Counted from the stretch's first letter, positions 26,456-35,079 are shown. The stretch is DNA of 64,000 bases from Leptospira kmetyi serovar Malaysia str. Bejo-Iso9 (GCF_000243735.2 NZ_AHMP02000001.1:273001-337000), one strand, 5' to 3'. The notes: generated by a model not told the origin, from the letters alone. Numbers and translations are program-made.

Positions 26456-27379
26456 TTAATGCGACATCCCTTCGAACTTTTCTCCCAATAACGAGGCGAC
26501 GGTTCCCGCACCGGCCATCCCTCCGGATGCGGCGGCCAATAAAACGGAATGACCCATACTCACGCTGTCGCCGCAAGCGAAGACCCCGTCCACCGTCGTG
26601 GCTCCTCTTTCGTTCACCTTGTAAAGTCCGAACTGAGTTTTTTCGCACCCGAGTTCCTCTCCGATCGTCGACTTGAGTTTAAACGGAAGAATCGGTTGAA
26701 AGAATGCGGCGTCCCTTTCGATGATCGTATCGTTTGCAAGAGTGATCGCATTGAGTCGTTCTCCTTCGTGCAAAAAACCAGTGATTTGTTCTTCGATCAA
26801 TCGAACATTATTTCTTTTTAATAGACTTTTTTGTTCCTCGCTGAAGATCGCTTTCCCGTTCGTAAGAAGAATCAAATCGGAAGCAAGATCGTTTACCAAA
26901 GACAACATATGGAACGTCATTTCGCTGTTGGAAATCAATGCGATACGAGAACCGCGAATTTCGAATCCGTGACAGTAAGGACAATGAAAGATCGATTTCC
27001 CCCACAATTCTCGAAAACCGGGAACCGGCAAGGGACGATCCTCCACTCCATAGGCGAGAATGATTTTTCGAAAAGAAGCCGTATCACCCGAAGAGAACTT
27101 CGCATTAAAACCGAAGACCGATTTTTCAACGGATACGACCGATCCCTCAAAGAAAGAAATCGTTTTGTATTTTTCCAGATCTTTCCGAACCAACCTTCTC
27201 CATTCGGCGGGATGAATCCCGTCTCTCGTTGGAAAATTATTCAGGTGAGAAGAAGGCGCGTTTCTCGGACGATTGTCGTCGCAGATCAAAGCGGTCCTAC
27301 TCATACGTCCCAATGCGAGCGCCGCGCTAAGCCCCGCAGGTCCGCCTCCGACGATCAAAACTTCCGAACCCAATTTCAT
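26456..27379 (-). CDS. Thioredoxin-reductase-like FAD-dependent oxidoreductase
   Basis: 307 residues from the ATG at 27379, preceded by AGGAGATGAGG. The FAD-binding site is 'VLIVGGGPAGLSAALALGRM' at the N-terminus; the redox pair CPYC lies near 131-134 in 'SIFHCPYCHGFEIRG'; the C-terminal 'GVFACGDSVSMGHSVLLAAASGGMAG' completes the flavin site. The NADPH-binding segment 'IALISNSEMTFHMLSLVNDL' lacks a clean GxGxxA fingerprint, so it is more like the variant bacterial reductases that do not reduce ordinary thioredoxin. It converges on the sulfur-module genes and is divergent from the LysR gene, which probably controls it. Confidence 0.85.
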   Translation of the reverse strand: MKLGSEVLIVGGGPAGLSAALALGRMSRTALICDDNRPRNAPSSHLNNFPTRDGIHPAEWRRLVRKDLEKYKTISFFEGSVVSVEKSVFGFNAKFSSGDTASFRKIILAYGVEDRPLPVPGFRELWGKSIFHCPYCHGFEIRGSRIALISNSEMTFHMLSLVNDLASDLILLTNGKAIFSEEQKSLLKRNNVRLIEEQITGFLHEGERLNAITLANDTIIERDAAFFQPILPFKLKSTIGEELGCEKTQFGLYKVNERGATTVDGVFACGDSVSMGHSVLLAAASGGMAGAGTVASLLGEKFEGMSH

Positions 27380-27517
27380 AACCTCATCTCCTGAAAAGAA
27401 GCGCAATCGCGTCCTCTCCGACAATTCTGATTTAAAAGTTGAAGTACGTTTGCGGCTGTAAAGAAGAATACGAAATAGATTCAATTTTCTTGATATTGAT
27501 ACTTATTTGATTGTAAT

Positions 27518-27540
27518 ATTGATACCTTTATAGTATCAAT
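27518..27540. promoter_or_regulatory. Candidate LysR binding site
   Basis: ATTGATAC and GTATCAAT form an exact 8-bp inverted repeat with a 7-base spacer, just before the LysR start at 27546. A further copy of ATATTGATAC lies about 25 bases upstream. The position between divergent genes and the interrupted dyad of T-N11-A type fit a LysR regulator that controls itself and the reductase gene. Confidence 0.5.
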
Positions 27541-27545
27541 GTAAT

Positions 27546-28463
27546 ATGGACTTATCGAAACTAAAATCTTTTATCGTATTGGCGGAAGAATTAAACTTCA
27601 GAAAAAGCGCGGAAATTTTGGGAATTTCACAACCTCCTTTGACGCGATTGATCTCTTCCCTAGAAGAGGAGCTTTCCACAAAACTATTCGAACGAACTAC
27701 GAGACAGGTTCAACTTACCGGAGCGGGGATTTTTCTTTTGAAAGAAGGCAAGGAAATCATCGCCCGAGCCGAAAATCTCGAACGGGAAGTCCGTTCCATC
27801 GGCAAACTCAAGGCTGGAAAGTTAAACATCGGTTTTTCGACGACTTCCTTTCTCGCAAATCTTCCTCAAATCATCGACGAATTTCAAAATCGTTTTCCGA
27901 AATTAAAATTTCAACTGCATCAGGAAACGAGAATTAGAATTCCAAAAGGATTACGATCGGGACACTTCGACGTTTGTTTTATGGAAGGAACCGTTTCGGA
28001 AGAAGACTTGGAAAGTCGTTCCGTTCACGACGAAGGACTCGGAGTTTTAGTTCCCAAAAAACATCCTCTCGCAAAACGAAAGGAAATCGAACTTCGAGAA
28101 CTGAAGGACGAAACGATCATATTACATCCGAAAAAGGAAGCCGGAAAATTTTATGACACGATCTCCCAACTTTTTAAACAAAGCGGAATCAAGCCGAAAC
28201 TATACGTGAAAAACGATCGGGAAAGTTGTCCCATCTTAGTCGCGACCGGCAAAGGGGTTTCTCTTACGGTATTGGGGGCTCAAAACATCGCTCCTTCCGA
28301 AACTCAATTCGTTCCGATCAAAAAATTATTTCTTCCCGTCTCGGTTTTTTGGGCGCCCGAAAACAAGAACCCTTTGTTGAAAACATTTTTGAGTTTTGTG
28401 ATCGAAAGCGATTCTTTTAAGAATAAGAAGGCGGAATGTCTTATGGATGTGATGCGGCTTTAA
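27546..28463 (+). CDS. LysR-family transcriptional regulator
   Basis: 305 residues. The N-terminal winged helix is canonical ('MDLSKLKSFIVLAEELNFRKSAEILGISQPPLTRLISSLEEEL', then 'LFERTTRQVQLTGAG'), followed by the linker helix and a periplasmic-binding-protein-like effector domain at about 90-300 ('LKAGKLNIGFSTTSFLANLPQIIDEFQ', 'LGVLVPKKHPLAKRKEIELRELKDE'). LysR proteins usually regulate the divergent neighbour; here that is the thioredoxin-reductase-like gene, with an inverted repeat lying between. The co-inducer is unknown. Confidence 0.92.
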   Translation: MDLSKLKSFIVLAEELNFRKSAEILGISQPPLTRLISSLEEELSTKLFERTTRQVQLTGAGIFLLKEGKEIIARAENLEREVRSIGKLKAGKLNIGFSTTSFLANLPQIIDEFQNRFPKLKFQLHQETRIRIPKGLRSGHFDVCFMEGTVSEEDLESRSVHDEGLGVLVPKKHPLAKRKEIELRELKDETIILHPKKEAGKFYDTISQLFKQSGIKPKLYVKNDRESCPILVATGKGVSLTVLGAQNIAPSETQFVPIKKLFLPVSVFWAPENKNPLLKTFLSFVIESDSFKNKKAECLMDVMRL

Positions 28464-28485
28464 GATATTTCGATTCGAAAAAAGT

Positions 28486-29046
28486 TCAGCTTTGCTTGCG
28501 AATCAAAGAATTCTCATCCGTATGAGAAAACACTTTTCCGTAAATCTGGATCTTTAATTCCTGAGAATAAAAAAGATGATCTCCTCGAATGACAAGAATA
28601 TTCTTAAATTCTAATGCTTTTGCGTTTGCGGTCATAAACGGAGGTTGAATGATTCCCCAATCCGCGCTCCCTTCCTTTGCATTGACTTCCAGATGAATCG
28701 GATCGCCCGCCTCCGCGTATATTCCGCCCGCTACGACCGATGTTCCTCGAGGAATGGTAAACGCGTGAAAGACGATTCCCGTTTCGGCTTCCCACATCCA
28801 ATATCCGGTTTGATCGTGGATCACCTGATCGCTGGACTTATCGCTTACCAACTGGCGATAATAAAGTCCCGTTAAAATCTGTGATTGCGCGTTTGTGGTA
28901 GAGCCGATCGGTTCGTAAGTAACGGTTTCATAATATCGTTTTACATCCTTTCCGATTTTTTCCGGCGATATATCAAGTCCCTTATCCCCTTCCCAACGTC
29001 CGATGAGATGAACCAGCGGCCCGTACGTTTCGTTTCCTTCGATCAT
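28486..29046 (-). CDS. Nitrobindin-like heme-binding beta-barrel protein
   Basis: 186 residues of the FABP-like / nitrobindin family (DUF1794, THAP4-type). The family opening 'GPLVHLIGRWEGDKGLDISP' carries the GxWxGxG-like motif, and the barrel strands follow: 'ETVTYEPIGSTTNAQSQILTGLYYRQLV', 'GYWMWEAETGIVFHAFTIPRG' and 'AKALEFKNILVIRGDHLFYSQELKIQIYG'. Nitrobindins hold ferric heme and react with nitric oxide or peroxynitrite; many relatives bind other small ligands and the heme His is not obvious here. The gene converges on the LysR gene. Confidence 0.75.
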   Translation of the reverse strand: MIEGNETYGPLVHLIGRWEGDKGLDISPEKIGKDVKRYYETVTYEPIGSTTNAQSQILTGLYYRQLVSDKSSDQVIHDQTGYWMWEAETGIVFHAFTIPRGTSVVAGGIYAEAGDPIHLEVNAKEGSADWGIIQPPFMTANAKALEFKNILVIRGDHLFYSQELKIQIYGKVFSHTDENSLIRKQS

Positions 29047-29175
29047 TGCTTCCTGCTTTCTTTTATCGTAGGTTAGACGATTCCTAAAGACTCGATCGCA
29101 ACGTTTTGCTCATTCTACGGTGACGTTATCGGATTTTTTACAATATAGATTGCCTCATCTAAAGAAACAAAATTC

Positions 29176-30516
29176 TTATATTTCTTTCTTGCTCAACAGT
29201 TCATATCGTCTTTGAAACTCTTCGTTGGGAATCCGTTCCTCACCCTTACGTCGAAGTTCGGGCAAGAGTCCGTTGACAAAATACATTTCAATCTCCCCTT
29301 TGTGTTTCGCTGGCACGGCGCCGCGATATTCGCAGTTGAAAAAATCCTTTACTAGTTCGTATGCGGCTCTGGAAATATTAATGCGACCCGGAATACCGGA
29401 CGACTCGCAGCGACTTGCGATATTGACAGTATCGCTCCACACGTCGTATGCGAACTTCTTCTCGCCGATAACACCCGCTACCAAATCGCCGGAATGAATT
29501 CCAAGACGAAGTTCCCAATAAGGAAGACCTTGATTCGCTTTGATTTCCTTCATTTGATTCATAAAGGCTTGAATTTCCAAAGCGGCCATCACGCAGTCGA
29601 CCGCGTGTGTTCCGCTTGATTCCGGAATGCCGCCTGCGAACATATAACTGTCTCCGATCGTCTTGAGTTTCTCAAGATTGTGTCTTTCCATTACGCTATC
29701 AAAATAAGAGAAACAACGATCGAGTTCAGCGACAAGTTCCGTTGGCGACAACGTTTCCGCAATTTGTGTGAAACCTTTGAAATCCGTAAAACATACCGTT
29801 GCGCTGCGATGCAAACGCGGTTCGGAAACTCCCTTCTCCTTTAACTCCTGAGCGATTTCTTCCGGTAATATGTTAAGAAGCAACTGCTCCGACTTTTCAT
29901 GTTCCGCTTGGATCTTGGCTTCCGCTTCGTCACTACCTCGAATGAAAAGATACGCAAGCAAAAGAAGAAACAACTGACTGCCGATCACATCCATAAGAAC
30001 TTCATCGGCTCGGAGAGTTCCGGGCGCGGGCTCCGCTCCATACAAGGCCTGTCCTCCCAAAATTTTGAAATAGGTCTCGCGTGCGATAAACAGACAAAAC
30101 GGAATCAAAGCGAGGACGATCCTAGTTACTTTATGTTTGCGAACCACGAGGAGCAAAGGAAGAAGCATTGCTACCGATAGATATAAATGCGCCTGTTGAC
30201 CGGGAAAAGTGAAGATGATGATCACATCCATCACCCACAATGTGAAACACAAAAAAACCTGAGCCGCTAGTATGTATCCCCTTCTCAATAGAACCCAACT
30301 AACGGCGATTGTCGTTAAGAATATAACGGTAAAGACGTTCAAGAATAGAATCAAATCGGAAGGAACGGGTTGCACCCAGGCCATAAGGATCAGCATCGCA
30401 AGAATGAAGAGAGTGTTGCCGGTGAGACGAAAGGAACGTCGTTCTTCTTCGGGGAGATCGGCCAATAAGTGACGCCCGAGTATCCAGTGGAAAGCGGATC
30501 GGATCCTGGTTATCAT
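29176..30516 (-). CDS. Membrane class III adenylate cyclase
   Basis: 446 residues from the ATG at 30516, preceded by AGGAGGT; the frame extends to 30654 without a comparable start. Residues about 30-195 hold six hydrophobic segments. The cyclase transducer 'EHEKSEQLLLNILPEEIAQELKEKG' leads to the catalytic domain (about 225-400): 'VCFTDFKGFTQIAETLSP' and 'KLKTIGDSYMFAGG' supply both metal-binding Asp residues and the Lys, and 'YDVWSDTVNIASRCES' has the Asp that selects ATP. A charged tail of about 45 residues follows. The layout matches the cyclase at 22323, so the two are paralogues with different membrane sensors. Confidence 0.88.
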   Translation of the reverse strand: MITRIRSAFHWILGRHLLADLPEEERRSFRLTGNTLFILAMLILMAWVQPVPSDLILFLNVFTVIFLTTIAVSWVLLRRGYILAAQVFLCFTLWVMDVIIIFTFPGQQAHLYLSVAMLLPLLLVVRKHKVTRIVLALIPFCLFIARETYFKILGGQALYGAEPAPGTLRADEVLMDVIGSQLFLLLLAYLFIRGSDEAEAKIQAEHEKSEQLLLNILPEEIAQELKEKGVSEPRLHRSATVCFTDFKGFTQIAETLSPTELVAELDRCFSYFDSVMERHNLEKLKTIGDSYMFAGGIPESSGTHAVDCVMAALEIQAFMNQMKEIKANQGLPYWELRLGIHSGDLVAGVIGEKKFAYDVWSDTVNIASRCESSGIPGRINISRAAYELVKDFFNCEYRGAVPAKHKGEIEMYFVNGLLPELRRKGEERIPNEEFQRRYELLSKKEI

Positions 30517-30734
30517 AGACGCAACCTCCTGACGGTGCAAAGAATCAGAACTAAAAGACGGGAGAATCTCTCCGATGTAAAGTCGGTTTCCGGTTAGAAA
30601 TAAATTCCCGAGAAAGAGTATTATATGAAGAGGAAAGAATTGATTTGCAAACAACGGATTTCGTTGTAACCGAAAATGTTAAGCGACAACTGTTACCATA
30701 AAATTATCGGATTCTTTAATCCCGGCGGCGCTTC

Positions 30735-31364
30735 TCACTTTTTATCCGACTTCATTCCGGTATAAAGATAATGGATCAATTCTTTCGTGATCCGTCTCGC
30801 TTCCTTCAAATCCACGGAACGAAACATCACCTGCTTCCCCGCTAAAAGAACGGCGATGCCGTGCACCATGGTCCAAGCGGAAGTCGCGGAACTCACCGCG
30901 TCCTCGGTCTCAATGACGCCCGCCCTTTGACAATCGCGAATGATCTCGACGATGATTTTAAAAGAATCGTCTTCGGTCTTAACCAAGGACTTGTATTTGG
31001 AATGGCTTTCGATCTGATTCCCATACATGATGCGGAAAAGATCCGGAAACTCCAAAGCGAACTCCACGTAACAAACGCCGGATTCTCGAAACAGAAGAAG
31101 AGGTTTTTTTCTGTACTTCGACTGAAGTTTTTTTTGCCGTTCGGAAAGCATTCGAAAACCCTCTTCCGCGATGTCCGCGTATAAGGATTCCAAATCCTCA
31201 TAGTGGCGATAAGGAGCGGATTGACTGACCCCCGCGTACGAAGCGGCTTTTCGAAGACTCAACGCCTTATAACCCTCTTCCTTTAAAATGCGCAGGGAGG
31301 CTTCCAATAAGGCTTTTTTTAAGTCGCCGTGATGATACGAATTTTTATCCGAAGAATTTTTCAT
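30735..31364 (-). CDS. TetR-family transcriptional regulator
   Basis: 209 residues. The helix-turn-helix occupies about 12-58: 'YHHGDLKKALLEASLRILKEEGYKALSLRKAASYAGVSQSAPYRHYEDLESLYADIAEEGF'. The ligand-binding domain follows, with 'TSAWTMVHGIAVLLAG' typical of the TetR_C_33/WHG group. It is divergent from a flavin-dependent desaturase-like gene, with an inverted repeat in the gap, so local repression of that gene is likely. Confidence 0.9.
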   Translation of the reverse strand: MKNSSDKNSYHHGDLKKALLEASLRILKEEGYKALSLRKAASYAGVSQSAPYRHYEDLESLYADIAEEGFRMLSERQKKLQSKYRKKPLLLFRESGVCYVEFALEFPDLFRIMYGNQIESHSKYKSLVKTEDDSFKIIVEIIRDCQRAGVIETEDAVSSATSAWTMVHGIAVLLAGKQVMFRSVDLKEARRITKELIHYLYTGMKSDKK

Positions 31365-31374
31365 GTTGACGATT

Positions 31375-31412
31375 ATTACATTCTTGATTCTAGTCGAACT
31401 AACTAATGTAAT
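31375..31412. promoter_or_regulatory. Candidate TetR operator
   Basis: ATTACATT at 31375-31382 and AATGTAAT at 31405-31412 are exact reverse complements separated by 22 bases, within the divergent gap between the TetR gene and the oxidoreductase gene. A smaller TAGT-CGA-ACTA dyad lies between the arms. The location fits regulation of both genes, but the long spacer is wide for a single TetR dimer. Confidence 0.4.
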
Positions 31413-31450
31413 AGCTGTTCACATTGAATAGATTCGGGAGGATTTTGTCA

Positions 31451-33034
31451 ATGAATATCGATCAAATAGGAAACGAGTTTGATATAATATTTGTGGGTTC
31501 GGGGATGGGAAGTCTCTGCGCCGCGAGCCTTTTGGCCCAATCATACGGAAAAAAAATTCTTATACTGGAAAAACATTTCCAACCCGGCGGCTTTACGCAC
31601 GAGTTCCAAAGAAAACAAGGCAAGTATCATTGGGATGTGGGAATTCATTATGTCGGAGATATGCAGGAAGAAGGTCTTTGCAGAAAAATCTCCGATAAGA
31701 TCACTCGAAAAAAAGTTCAATGGAAACGGATCGCGGAACCGTTCGAAAGATTGATCTTTCCTTCCGTTTCCTTCGACATCTACGGCGAGCCGGAAAAGTT
31801 CAAAGCGGATCTCGGAAATAAATTTCCGGAGGAAACGGAAGCGATCGAACGTTATTTCAAAGACATCAAAAAAACTTCGAACCTGTTCGGCAAATCGATC
31901 ATGATGCGTTTGGCTCCCCCGCCTTTGGATTCCTTATCCGGACTTTTGGGAGAATCCAAAATCTTCACGCTCAAAGAATATTTGGACGCGAACTTTCAAA
32001 GCCAGGAACTGAAAGGAATTCTCGCCGCACAATGGGGAGACTACGGCTTACCTCCTTCTAAAGTTGCGTTCGCGATGCACGCGACTCTTGTGCAACACTA
32101 TCTGCACGGCGGTTATTATCCGATCGGCGGAGCCGGAAAAATTTTCGAAGCGGTGGAACCGATCCTGGAAGAGTTCGGAGGCGCGGTTCTTTCTTCCGTG
32201 GAAGTAAACGAAATTCTAATCAAAGAAGGAAAGACCGTCGGAGTGAAAGTCAAAGCGCTTCGAGGAGAAGGATTGGAAAAGAATTTTTTCGCCCCGATCG
32301 TGGTTTCCTGCGCGGGCGCATATCCGACTTATATGAAGTTGATTCCCGAGAATTATCCGATTCCGTTTCGAAAAAGTCTAAAAGAATTTTATAATAAAGA
32401 AAAGATGACTACGAGCCTTTGTCTTTATCTCGGTTTGTCCGAAAGCCCGGCGAAGTTCGGATTTAAAGGAGAAAACTATTGGATCTTTTCTTCAAGCGAT
32501 CACGATCAGAATTTTTCGGAAAGAAACGATTGGGTCGCGGCCGACGGAGAAATTCCAAACCTATATCTTTCTTTTCCGAGTCTGAAAAATCCGGACGCGA
32601 AAAGTCATACGATGGATGTGATCACTTTCACGGACTACGATCATTTTACTCAATGGAAATCCGAACCTTGGAAACGAAGAGGCGAAGAATACAAACAGCT
32701 CAAAGAGAAAATCACGGAAAGAATGTTGACCACTTTGGAATCCCGTTTTCCGGGGATCTCAAAAATCGTGGAATACTCCGAGTTATCGACTCCGATCACG
32801 AACGAACATTTCACTTCGCATCCCGACGGTGCGATCTACGGATTGGCCTGCGTTCCGGAACGATATAAAAAGGAAGAATGTCCTTGGTTCAACGTTCGAA
32901 CTCCGATCGAAGGTTTGTATCTAACCGGAGCCGACGCGGCTTCCCCCGGAGTTGCGGGAGCGATGATGGGAGGACTTGCGTCCGCTCTTGCGATCGCCGG
33001 AAACGCGGAACTTCTAAAGGAACTTCGCAACTAA
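31451..33034 (+). CDS. Phytoene-desaturase/retinol-saturase-like FAD oxidoreductase
   Basis: 527 residues from the ATG at 31451 (GGGAGG upstream); a TTG at 31424 is a less likely start. The FAD site is 'FDIIFVGSGMGSLCAASLLAQSYGKKILILEKHFQPGGFTHEFQ', and the family C-terminus is 'GLYLTGADAASPGVAGAMMGGLASALAIAG'. The early 'YHWDVGIHYVGDM' matches the CrtI / all-trans-retinol 13,14-reductase group, which saturates or desaturates isoprenoid chains. Leptospira saturates some lipids, but the actual substrate cannot be inferred. It is divergent from a TetR regulator and followed by a terminator-like hairpin. Confidence 0.85.
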   Translation: MNIDQIGNEFDIIFVGSGMGSLCAASLLAQSYGKKILILEKHFQPGGFTHEFQRKQGKYHWDVGIHYVGDMQEEGLCRKISDKITRKKVQWKRIAEPFERLIFPSVSFDIYGEPEKFKADLGNKFPEETEAIERYFKDIKKTSNLFGKSIMMRLAPPPLDSLSGLLGESKIFTLKEYLDANFQSQELKGILAAQWGDYGLPPSKVAFAMHATLVQHYLHGGYYPIGGAGKIFEAVEPILEEFGGAVLSSVEVNEILIKEGKTVGVKVKALRGEGLEKNFFAPIVVSCAGAYPTYMKLIPENYPIPFRKSLKEFYNKEKMTTSLCLYLGLSESPAKFGFKGENYWIFSSSDHDQNFSERNDWVAADGEIPNLYLSFPSLKNPDAKSHTMDVITFTDYDHFTQWKSEPWKRRGEEYKQLKEKITERMLTTLESRFPGISKIVEYSELSTPITNEHFTSHPDGAIYGLACVPERYKKEECPWFNVRTPIEGLYLTGADAASPGVAGAMMGGLASALAIAGNAELLKELRN

Positions 33035-33055
33035 GTTATAAAAGTTGCATATAGA

Positions 33056-33103
33056 TTCTTTGGGAAGAATGGAACGATCGAAACCTCCCTTCTTTCCAAA
33101 GAA
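33056..33103 (+). terminator. Imperfect stem-loop after the oxidoreductase gene
   Basis: TTCTTTGGGAAGAATGGA pairs with TCCCTTCTTTCCAAAGAA at 16 of 18 positions across a loop of about 12 bases, beginning 21 bases after the stop codon at 33034. There is no clear run of T afterwards, so termination efficiency is uncertain. Confidence 0.4.
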
Positions 33104-33169
33104 CAAACGGTTTAAAGTGTTCGATTTTTGATATATTCGAAAATCCTAAATTATCTTTTAGTGTCCGTA

Positions 33170-33907
33170 TCAAAGTCGAACACAACCTTCCGGGCTACAA
33201 CGAAACGAAACGTGCTTTGAATTTCGATCCAGCTCGAAATCCACGTTGAACGTGTGGAACTTTCCCTTCTCTTCGTGAAACTCCAAGCGCAGTTTATATT
33301 TTCCCGGCAAAAAGGCAAATTCGATCTCCTCAAAGCGGGAACGTTGAACGTGATATTGATACGAGAGCGTTCGTTTTTCCGAAGCGATATTCAAGGACAA
33401 AGGTTCCTGAAAACCTTCCCATGTAAGTAAAAAACGGATCTTGGGAGAATCGCCGATCGATTGAAGTTTTGTTTTTTGAATTTTATCGAGAACATTTTCC
33501 CAATTCGATTTCCAATACGGTTGAATCAAACTCATCCCCGAGTCCGATTTGTTATACGTTTCCCGATCGGCTCCGACTTGAACGCTTTCTCCGCCTCGAT
33601 CATAGATCTTTTCCGTTCGAGTACCGATTCGATCAAAACGATTTTTCAAAACGGTCGCGTATAAATTTCGAAGCACTTCGGGATCGATTTTAAAACAAAG
33701 AATCTCTTCCTTTCGATCTTTCTTCTCTTTAACGTGTGAAAGTTCCTTTGAAAAATAGTATTCGGTATGTTCGGGTCGCATTCCGCCGCCCCGATGAAAT
33801 TCCAAATAAAAATCGGCGGGCATGTCCTTCGGCAAAGCGCTCAAACAGAGCGGACAAAACGTTTGAACCAAGAGTAAGATTAGAAATTTGTTAAAAAATC
33901 CGCGCAT
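33170..33907 (-). CDS. Exported protein of unknown function
   Basis: 245 residues with a signal peptide (MRGFFNKFLILLLVQTFCPLCLSA). The mature protein is polar, with 'LPKDMPADFYLEFHRGGGMRPEHTEYYFSKE' near the start, a central 'VLRNLYATVLKNRFDRIGTR', and C-terminal beta-rich sequence ending in 'FELDRNSKHVSFRCSPEGC', whose two Cys could form a disulfide. The gene family is not recognised. It starts 6 bases after the stop of an upstream 5'-truncated reading frame (33914-34144), so it may be the second gene of an operon that has lost its first gene. Confidence 0.65.
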   Translation of the reverse strand: MRGFFNKFLILLLVQTFCPLCLSALPKDMPADFYLEFHRGGGMRPEHTEYYFSKELSHVKEKKDRKEEILCFKIDPEVLRNLYATVLKNRFDRIGTRTEKIYDRGGESVQVGADRETYNKSDSGMSLIQPYWKSNWENVLDKIQKTKLQSIGDSPKIRFLLTWEGFQEPLSLNIASEKRTLSYQYHVQRSRFEEIEFAFLPGKYKLRLEFHEEKGKFHTFNVDFELDRNSKHVSFRCSPEGCVRL

Positions 33908-33913
33908 TCAAAG

Positions 33914-34144
33914 TTATCCTTTGCATCGCGCGACGAACCGCACGATTTCAATTTCTGTCTTAGAATCCGTGGAATTCCAAACTTCACAACCCGAAAACGA
34001 AACGATCCGCATCAAAATACCGTAAGGAACCGATATTTCGGAATCAATTCGCGTATATTTTACATTCTCCCCTTCTTGGAAACCCGATCTCGAAACGAAA
34101 TAAGGAAGGAACGGACCGAAGGAAAAACCCGGAAAAAAGATTGA
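33914..34144 (-). pseudogene. 5'-truncated remnant of an unidentified gene
   Basis: The reverse strand is open for about 76 codons up to a TAG at 34145-34147. It reads like real protein (for example 'FSFGPFLPYFVSRSGFQEG', 'YTRIDSEISVPYGILMRIV' and 'CEVWNSTDSKTEIEIVRF'), but it has no ATG, GTG or TTG in its first 50 codons. Its only ATG would leave 32 residues. The open frame ends exactly where the promoter of the forward arsR-type gene begins. This suggests that the 5' end was lost when that gene group arrived or was rearranged. The family is unknown; the stop is 6 bases from the start of the exported protein gene. Confidence 0.5.
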
Positions 34145-34179
34145 CTATATTCTCATATAACTACTTAATTATATAAGTA
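34141..34179 (+). promoter_or_regulatory. Promoter/operator region of the ArsR-type gene
   Basis: TTGACT at 34141-34146 is a good -35 box; TTAATT/TAATTA about 18 bases later could serve as the -10. An inverted repeat TACTTA-(6)-TAAGTA at 34162-34179 overlaps it and lies 7 bases before the start codon at 34187, where an ArsR repressor would be expected to bind. Confidence 0.45.
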
Positions 34180-34186
34180 TATAGCT

Positions 34187-34531
34187 ATGCAACAACTCGA
34201 CGCCACCTTTGCCGCACTCGCCGATTCCACCCGTCGTGCGATTCTTATGCGCCTTGCGAAAGGCGATATGACCGTTATGGAGCTCGCAAAACCTTTCAAG
34301 ATGAGTCAACCCGCGATCTCGCGGCATCTCAGGGTTCTCGAACAGGCGGGCCTGATATCAACGACCGTCCGCGCACAAGAACGACCGCGGAGACTCGAGA
34401 CGGCGCCTCTAAAAAAAGCCACCGATTGGATCGAAAAATATCGCCAGATGTGGGAAGAACGATACCAAGCGCTCGATGCGTTACTTGTAGAACTGCAAAC
34501 GATACAAACTCAAGGAGATAAACGAAAATGA
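34187..34531 (+). CDS. ArsR-family winged-helix regulator
   Basis: 114 residues: 'ATFAALADSTRRAILMRLAKGDMTVMELAKPFKMSQPAISRHLRVLEQAGLISTTVRAQERPRRLETAPLKKATDWIEKYRQMWEERY'. The helix-turn-helix and wing are canonical, and there are no Cys metal ligands, so this belongs to the SdpR-like non-metal branch that pairs with AHSA1-domain proteins. The next gene overlaps it by four bases (ATGA), and an inverted repeat before the start suggests autoregulation. Confidence 0.92.
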   Translation: MQQLDATFAALADSTRRAILMRLAKGDMTVMELAKPFKMSQPAISRHLRVLEQAGLISTTVRAQERPRRLETAPLKKATDWIEKYRQMWEERYQALDALLVELQTIQTQGDKRK

Positions 34532-35046
34532 AAACGAACCAAAAAGAAGTGAAGATGGAATTGAGAGGCGACACGGAAATCGTATTCACTCGTTATTTTG
34601 CCGCACGCCGTGAATTGGTATTCGATTGTCACACAAAGCCGGAATTGATGCGTCGATGGTTGATCGGTCCCGAAGGTATGACGCTTGATACTTGCGAAGT
34701 GGATCTTAAAGTCGGAGGCAAATACTTATTCGTTTATGCGGACGCAAAGGGAAACCGATTCGGGATCTATGGAAACTATCGGGAAGTGAATGCACCGGAA
34801 AAAGTAACGAATACGGAAAACTATGCCACGGATATGCCGACCTTCAATTTGAAAACTGCGGTGGAAGATCCGAACGCTATGGTTGAAGCGAGAACCTTCA
34901 CAACGGAAGGCGATTTGACTTTGATGACGCATGTCTGCAAATTTACTTCAGCCGAAGGACGCAAGATAGCGATGGAAACGAACCTCGCCGACGGTATGGG
35001 AGAATTTTATCAACCGCTCGATAAACTCTTATCCGAACTTTCGTGA
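34528..35046 (+). CDS. SRPBCC/AHSA1-domain protein
   Basis: 172 residues of the START-like SRPBCC superfamily, AHSA1 branch: 'TEIVFTRYFAARRELVFDCHTKPELMRRWLIGPEGMTLDTCEVDLKVGGKYLFVYADAKGNRFGIYGNYREVNAPEKVTNTE', ending 'GMGEFYQPLDKLLSELS'. Such proteins bind hydrophobic ligands in a helix-grip pocket. Linked ArsR-AHSA1 pairs are widespread and the AHSA1 member is a candidate effector or modifier. It is translationally coupled to the ArsR-type gene and followed 33 bases later by an AraC gene. Confidence 0.9.
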   Translation: MKTNQKEVKMELRGDTEIVFTRYFAARRELVFDCHTKPELMRRWLIGPEGMTLDTCEVDLKVGGKYLFVYADAKGNRFGIYGNYREVNAPEKVTNTENYATDMPTFNLKTAVEDPNAMVEARTFTTEGDLTLMTHVCKFTSAEGRKIAMETNLADGMGEFYQPLDKLLSELS

Positions 35047-35079
35047 CTCGGATAAACTGGCGTACAAGGCCGAAGGACA

